41,254 nt of DNA from a virus: positions 1 to 41,254 of the IMG/VR virus record IMGVR_UViG_3300000235_000008; one strand, written 5' to 3'. The notes beneath the pieces were generated by a model. That model saw only the letters and a list, made by a program, of their open reading frames with translations. It was not told where the DNA came from and searched no databases. Positions 19,001 to 28,000 of this stretch are shown here, in pieces. Position 1 is the stretch's first letter. The number at the start of each line of letters is the position of its first letter. The position numbers and the translations under genes were made by a program.

Positions 19001-22000
19001 AAGATACTAAAGATGAAGTAAAAGATACTAAAGATGAAGTAAATGTAAATTCTGAAGATACTAAAGATGAAGTAAATGTAAATTCTGAAGATACTAAAGA
19101 TGAAGTAAAAGATAAAAAAAGTGTTGAAGAGTATTTACTAGAAGCTAGTTCTATTCCTGAAAAAAATAGATACATAGAAAAAGTATCAAAAGGTATTAAA
19201 GATACTTTTGGTTTAATAGCAAGTAAAATACCTCTTAATATCGATATTATACAACCATCTCCCTATATCACAAAGTATGCTTCTAGTCTTGCTAATTACA
19301 CTATACATTCAGGCGGAGCTGTTGGTGCAGATTCCATATGGGGAGCTATTGGTTCAGCATTAGGAGCTAAAGTAAATCATTATTATGCTGATACTAAAAC
19401 ACCTAATGGTAATGTAAAGATAACACAAGAGCAGTATAATGAGGGTTGGTTTAAAGCTAAAGAAGCACATACTAATTTAGGGAAAGATTTTAAAAATAAA
19501 AAACCTGTTAATTTTAGCACATTTGATACAACGACTAAAGAATTTCAAGGGCTTCAAGCAAGGAATTATCAACAAATTAAAAATAGTAGTATCGTATTCG
19601 CAGTAGGAAGCCTTACAAAGCAATATGGGACAAACAGAATAATTGCTAGTGGTGGAACAGCATATGCAATAGAAATGGCTAGTATTGATAATAAACCTAT
19701 ATATTTCTATAATCAAGATACAGTAAATGGTTTTGATATTGGTTGGTACTATAAAGAGGGAGTAGATAGTAGTACATTCATTAAAATAAACTATACTCCA
19801 ACTATCCCTAAAGATAATACTAATTTTGCAGGGATAGGAATTAGGAAAATAACACCTAATGGTGTTCAAGCTATTATTGATGTGTTTGAAAATTCTGTAA
19901 TAGCAGAACCTAAAGATATTATTACAAAAATAGATAAAGAAATCGCTCTTAGTGGATTCATTACAAAAGCATTATTACACAAACCAACAGAATTTAATTT
20001 TACAGAAGAGGATGTCAAAGAATATAATAAACCAACCCTAGTATCCAATACTAATGACTTTAAATACTTAGCAGAAGTATTAGATACAGTAGCATTAAAG
20101 GTGTTATTTGCAAAGGATAATGATAAAACTTCTATTACTGATAACTCCATATATGATTTTATAGTACAAGAATTTAAAGATAAAAATTTACTAGATAAAG
20201 ATATTAGAGATATCACCATAAATAAAATAGCTGAACTAATAAGTAATAATAAATCTTTAGCTTCATTCTTAAGTAACAGTGGAAATAATTCTGTAAGAGA
20301 GGGTATAGAACAGCATTTTAATAAATTTACAACAGACCAAACAGATTTCTTACCTATACTTCTATTCAAAGCTATAAAAAAATATTATGATGATAAAATA
20401 CTTGAAAAGAATGAAGAAGTTGCTAAAGCAGAAAGAGTTAAAAATATTTTTAATAATTATGCTAACAATTCAAATACTGTAAGTAATAACCAACTACAAA
20501 TAGAAACACCTATCCTTAATGCTATTACAACTTATCTAAATAATAGAATATTAGATAGATTAAAAGATATTTATCCAAGTAAAAGTATTAATATCTTAAA
20601 AACAAATGATATAGAATATAATGAAAAAACTACTATTGAAGTAAAAGGTAAAGAGGTAATTGTATCTATCCCTAAGTTTGAGTTAGATATTAATAAAGAT
20701 ATGAAAGATTCTTTTATATCTTTATATAATAATTTTTCAGAATATTATACCCCACTAATGACAAAATTATTAGTAACAACAGATACAAAAAGTATTGAAA
20801 ATAAAGAAAAAATACTTAAAGCAAATATTGCTAGAAAAAATATAGTAATGAGTGATGAACAGATACATAAAACTGTAATTGATGAGATGGTTAAAAGATT
20901 AGTAATTCCATTAACCAACCCTCTATTCATTGTCAATAAACTTGCTGATGGTAATATCCATGCTTACTTAGCTAGTAATAGTAAAGCTAGTTTAGAGATG
21001 AATAATCAGAATAAAGAATCATCCTTGGTAAGTCAAAAACTATATACTTTATTAGCAAAGAATAATGTCACTAAAGAAATCCCCTATACAGAGTATGAAA
21101 AAATAATAAAAAATGAAAGACAAACTACTTATGGGGTGGTTAAACCAAAAGGTGTACTAAACTATTCAAAATTGCTTAATTACAATATAATAGTCTTTAA
21201 ACAAAATTATTCAAAAGCACTTGAATTAGCTAATGAAGTAAATATTCCAATGTTATTAGCTAATAATAGTATTGTAGAAGACTTTGAAAAGATAGGATAT
21301 ACAGCATATAAAATAGTTGGTGAAAACAAAACATACACTACACTAGTTGTACCTCCTAAAAATAGTCCTTTATTAGTTGCTAAAAAAGAAATAGCTATTA
21401 ATATATTTGAAGATTCTTTAAATAGTAAAGCAGTTAAATCAACACTTAAAAACACAGATACTAAGTTGCTTCAAAAAGATTCAGAATCAATTGTTAGTGA
21501 TATAGCAGATGATGTAATAGCTAAGAAAATAAATAATAAAAATGATAAATTAAATAGTCCATTAGAAAAATTATTCTCAACAATAGAAAGTATAAAATTA
21601 GTTGATAGTGTACAGCTAAAAAACTCTGATAAAGTAGAAATGACTAAATCTACTATGCTACTAGTTGATGATAAAAATATTTTAAAACCTGAATTTGCTA
21701 AAGTTGTTAAATATGTAACCTCTAAGTGGTTGTTTGAAAATGGTTCAAAAACTGTTTATAATGAAGATAAAGCATTAAAAAGAATGCTTGGAATATCAGA
21801 AGATGTAAAATTAAGTTACTCTAAATCAACAAATTTTTTTAGAAAAATAGGTCATAGACAACAGTATATGATAGACAATATTTCAAATGAGATAAATAAA
21901 ATAATTAAATTATCTCCTGTGCTACAAGAGGAATTAGGTAGCAATACAGATATTAGTGATTTAAGAATAGTAGATGAATTAGTAAGTACTTTAGCATTGA

Positions 22001-25000
22001 TAGCTATACATTCGATGAGTGTATCAAATATGCTTACTGAAACAGCTTTAAAAACAGGTGAAGTAGCAGGGCATATCATAAATATAAATGGCAGTAGTGA
22101 ATTTACAGAACTACGACCAACTAATATTGAAAATGCAGAATCTTTACAATACTTTTATACTATAAATGATTTAAGAAAAACTAATACTCAATTATGGAAT
22201 GCTAAACAAGCAATTATAGAATTAAAAGAATTTAAAAATACAGCTGATTTATTAATGGGCGATAAAGACTTTGATACTATTGTTTATACTGAACCACCTA
22301 CCACAAATACTTCTATACTCCACTCACCTAGTAATGTTAAAGCTAGTAATAAAATAGCTAAAGCTATTACAAAACTAAATAATACTAAGTATGTAGTATC
22401 AGATGCTTTATCCTCTTTACATGAAATATTTAAAGATACAGGAGGATTAAAATATTTACTTGGCTATACATTAGAGAGTGATATGATTAAGATGACAGAA
22501 GAGAGCAGTAAAGGTAAAAATATTGAGATAGATAGAACAATAGATAGTATTAGAGAATATGCTAAATTAAAAAATATAGGGATATATTTTAATCACAGAG
22601 CAACAGTAACTAAAAGAATGATACAGATGGGTAATGGTGGTAATACTCCACAAGCTAATAAGTTCTTAAGAAATTTCTTAGATGTAGATAATTCTAATGT
22701 CAATATCCCATTTAATTATGAAAAATCACATTATGAGTTTAAAGAAGCAATAGCACAAGCACATGGTGCTAAGCTTAAAAAAATGTATAAGAACGAAATA
22801 GAAGAGTCTTTTGGTACTTATATAGCAGAGTTTGAAAGAGATACTTATAATGATATAGATAGGTTGGTTAATAACAAAGAGCTATCTAAAGAGGATAAAA
22901 TTGATTTACTTATTAAGCTACGAGACTTAATGGAAGATATGGGTGAAGAAACATACTCACTTAGAAGCTTATTTGAAATGTATAATTATATAAATGCTAA
23001 AAATAATAACACACTTGAAGATTATTTAAAGGATACAAAATTTACAATAGAACTAGATAGTACAACCAATGGGTTAGCAATACAAACAATGATGTATTTT
23101 TCTACTAAGTTTTTTAGTATTGCTAAAGGACAATTAGAAAGATTAGGAATATTTCTAAAAAATGGTTCTAATCATATAAGTACCGTAGCAATGTTTAAAA
23201 ATTCAAATGATATTTATCAACATATTATAAGTAAAGCTTTAGAATTCATGAATAAGAATAATACTATATCTAAAGAAGTAAATGAATTTCTAGTAGAGGT
23301 ATATGGAGAATACACAGATGGTAATAAAGGCATAGTAGTGTCAAGTAAGTATAGAGCTTTAGCTAAATTAATAATCATGCCTATACAGTATGGTGCTTCA
23401 GTTAAAGCTTCATTATTATCTCTATCCAAAGGAATGTATTATGATAGCATCAATATGTTAGCAGATACAAGTGTACCATTAGCTAAACGAATAAAAATAG
23501 CTAAAATATTGTTAACTATGTCAGGCAGAAAAAGAGAAGCTAATACTTTAAGTGAGTTAGTAAATGGTATTAAAACATTTGAATTTACACCTCAAGAACA
23601 AAATAAAATAATTGAATCTATTACAGACAGTTTTTTACCAGGTATAAAACATATGTATGATTCAGAATTAGCTATGATAGGGGAATCAAGAAAAGTAGTA
23701 ACAGATTATTTATCTCCTTTACTGACAATTTTTTCTGATGAATTAAAAACTAGACTAGAATTTGAAGTAAGTAAATACACTATACAAACAAAAGAAACAG
23801 ATATAGATAAAATAATAGCTGAAAAGAAAAAATACATCCCAACAGCACTTATTAAAAAAGTACTAGATGAGATGTTAGAAGATGGTTGGTTTCCACAAGT
23901 AGAAACAGCAGATGGAAATATAAATCTTATTGAACCTGAAATGATATACCGTAATTTAGGACAGGGGATGGTTATATCACCTACTATGCCAATATCTACA
24001 AATATTGTAACAGGAAGTAATAATCAAAAAACTATGAGAAGTACTAATATGTTAGGTGTTGGTATGCTTCCCTATGGGATTAATTCAACAGTAGCAGGTG
24101 TACATAGCATAGATGCTGTAATAGCTTCAATAACTATGTTAAATACAGAGTTAAGTATGAACTATATATTTGATGCGTTCATGCTTAAATTAGGTAATAG
24201 TAGTGAAATTGCTAAAGATTATAATGGTAATTTATTTAATATTGCTACTACATATAATTTAGTTACTAGTATTACAAAAGCTATTGATAAAGTACTGAAT
24301 ATGAGTTTTAATACTAATGAAGAATCTCATAGAACATTAAAAGAGAATACTTATAATAAACATTTGGAAAGTATTGAAGGTAGAAAGGTTTTAACTAGCG
24401 AACTATTAGCAGTAAATAATGTTCCTAGTAGTGATGAGACAAGTACTTATAAAGTAAGCCATAAAAATTATGATTTGGATACAAGTTTAGTACATAATAC
24501 AAATCCATTAAATATTAAATTATTAGATAAAAAATCACTAATTAATGCTTATGAAGAAACAGTATATAAGAAAGTTAATGATATTGAAACAATAGAAGAA
24601 ACTACTAGTTATAGAGGTAATTTAGCAGATACCTTTAATATATTTTCTCTTTATAATAACCCTGCCGAAGAATATTATATGTTTGAATATGATGCAAATG
24701 AATTAAATAAATATGAAAAAGGAGACATAGTATCAAACATACCAAATAATGGAGAAGCTTTAACAAGGTACTATAAAATTATAGAAGTAGGTACTATAAA
24801 TTATCAAGAATTTAAATCTTATTATGAGGATATAAAAAATAAGATGTTAAAAGCTTTAACTAAAAATGGTAGAAATGTAATAGATTCATATCTTACAAAA
24901 GTATCTACTTTATTTTACAATGATAGTATAGATGCTACGGATTCAGGTATGTTTGGTACTCTAAGGGGATTTACTACTTATTCTAACCCAAGTAATACTA

Positions 25001-28000
25001 AAAGAATAACATCTTATAAAATACAATTATTAGATGAATATTCTTCTGAAGAAATAATTTCTTCAGAGTATATAGATTACCTGAGTAAAAAATATTCTTA
25101 TTCTAACAAAGATTTAAAAGTAAAAAATAATTATGAAAGACTTAATATTAATAATAAATTATACCTAGATAAAAATCATTTTATAGAAAATAATAAGTAT
25201 GGTTTTGATAGAAAAATAAATAATTATTCGGCAATAGTAAAAGCATTTAATTCAGAAAAGCTTTATGATATAATAAAGGTAAGAGTTTCACTATCACAAA
25301 TACAAAAAAATAAATTAGATAGTAATATTAGTGCATTGAATGCAATTTGGGATAAAGAATATGCTAATGTACATGGAATTCCAACAGATATACAAACAAT
25401 AGAATTTGCTAGTATTGATAATAATAATAATACTCTTAATAAAACATATACAGGAGAAGCTTACTATGAATTATTATCTTTAACTGAAGAAAAATTACTA
25501 GAAGGTATTCCTGAATTACTCACTGAACACTACATAATAGCAAGACCAAAAGAAGATAAAAAAGCAACTGCTTTATTAATAGATAATGGAATGCTATTAA
25601 GTGATAATGCAGTATATCATCCTAAATTAGACTTAACTAAAGGTTTTTCTTCCCTTATTAAACAACATTTGCTCATAACCAACCCCAATACAGAGCTATT
25701 GTATATTCAAGAATCAAATACTTACATTACTTCTGATAAGATTAAATTACTAGCTTTGTACAGAAATTTAATCAACAATAGAAATGAAATTATTGATGAG
25801 CATGGATTAAATACTGTCTCTTTAAACTCATTAAACTCATTGAATAATTTAAGTAAAGATGTTAAGCCTATAATATCTACACAAGAAAATAGTAATGCTG
25901 ACAATACCTATTCTAATATGGATATTAAAAATAATAAGAATTACCATACTATTAAAAAAGTATTTGATAAAGTAATAATTGATAATAGTACCATTAAAGA
26001 AGTTTTAAAGTACCTACAAAGCAAAACTAATGTAGGAGATACAAATCTAGCACTAAAATCATTTAATGAGCTTGTAGTACCTTTTATAGATAAGTATAGT
26101 GGTATCTTATCAGTAGAAGAAACAAATGAAGCATTAACAAGTGGTAGTGTGATACATAAAGTAGATATTGATGAGATAAATATTAAAGTAAGTAATGCAA
26201 CTCCTATCAATAGTAATGAGCAATCCCCTGTACAAGTATATGTACATGAGCTTATACATACCATAGCTGATAGAGCTATTGACTTACCTGCTAATACTTT
26301 TATTCGTTCACAACTATTTAAATTATATACTTTAAGTAGAACTAATGCTACACCTGAAATATTTTTATCCAATGTAGAAGACATTGAATCAGCTAAAGCA
26401 TTAGCAATAGCTCAATACAATACAATTTATAATAATAGTAAGCCATCACATGGACTGAATGAGTTTATAACTTATTCATTAACCAACCCACAATTTGCTG
26501 AGTATTTATCTTCTTTGTCAGATATTTCAGCACCTAATGGTCTTGTCTCTAAAATAGTTTACTATACTAAACAGTTACTTGATTCCTTAGTAAGACGGAT
26601 ACTCGGATACTCTAAAAAAGATAAGGATATTCAAAAAGAAGTTCATACTTTGGTTGCACAACTTAATACAATCACTAAAAGTAAAATAGATATTAAGTAC
26701 CTAGCAGCTATGTACAGCTATTTAGATATGGCAGATAGTAAGATAGCTGAATATAAAGCAAGAGTACTCACTGATAAAATAATGGCAAAAGTAGATACTA
26801 AGAATGAATCTCCTACATGGTCTCTTATTAAACTAATGTATAACTATGGTATTGCATTACTAGCTAAAGAAGATGAAGGTAACAATCCTTGGATTAAAGC
26901 TTATCAAAAAGAAGTTAAAGTTAGTGTTAATAACAGCTATATTAATCATGCTATAAGAGATAGTGTCGGAGTAACTGATAAAGATGCAACTATGTCTAGT
27001 ATGCTCCTAGATACAGCTAAAGGAAACTTAATATACCTGTATGATGAACTTACTAATAAGTCTAAAGATATTCTTGACTATAAACTTATGATAAGAAAGT
27101 TTAAAAATAATATTGATAGAACAAGAGAAGCAATAGAGCTATACTATAAGAAAGAGATAGAACTCATTACAAAAGATTTAGATGATAATGAGCTAAACTT
27201 ACTTACTGATATTATCATGTATGCTGATACAAAATCATTGAATGATATAAAAGTTATAAATGATACTATTAAAATAGATAATTATCTTAGCTTTATAAAA
27301 GATGATAATCAGATAGATTCTGTTATAGATATCTTATCTAAAGAGCAAGACATAAATATTAAAACTGAAAAAATTGCAGAAAATGCTTCATTCATACTCA
27401 ATGGGAGTATTAGTGGTAAAGATTATAATGATAATTCTTTTAAAAGTAAAAGCTTTAGTATTAATGGATTAACTAAAAAGGATATTGGAAGAAGTGTCAT
27501 AACCACCCTCTTAGCATTGAAACAGATACCTCTTAATACTAGAAACAATCTAAAAATATCTTCAACTAATTTTGATAAGTTAATTAATACATCTTTATTG
27601 TATGAGAATGAATTATACGCTTTAAATAGAACTAACACTACTGTTGATAAAGGTGCTAAAGGTAAATACTATGCTAGACAATTTCAAGGACATAAGTTTA
27701 TATACTCCTTGAAAAGCAATACTGATAAGATAAAACAATTAAACAAGTCTAATAAATTTGCAGTTAATAAACACATTAAAACTGTTCCTAATCCATTTGA
27801 ACCTAGTGACCCTATTGAAGTTTATTTAGTACCATATGATGAAACATCCTTCATTCAAGGTATTCTAACCTATGGTAATAAAGATAAATCTAATTCACTT
27901 GGAAGTATATTTAGACAACTATATCCATCTAATGAGGGGATACCTCTTGAAGCATTTACAATAGCTAAAGATAAGGCTAAAAATTTAAGTGAGTTTTCCC

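Noticed and set aside
18877-19107. Possible CRISPR array from regular repeats
   Set aside because: Units abut with no spacers, have three lengths, and are in frame within a coding sequence.
18765-19175. Reverse-strand 136-residue frame rich in SLVSFTSS repeats
   Set aside because: It is the antisense of the DTK/DTKDEV tandem repeats of the giant polymerase; no ribosome-binding site, and repeats alone keep it open.
19261-19860. Separate dprA-like gene
   Set aside because: The SLOG-like segment is in frame within the uninterrupted giant gene, without its own start or stop.
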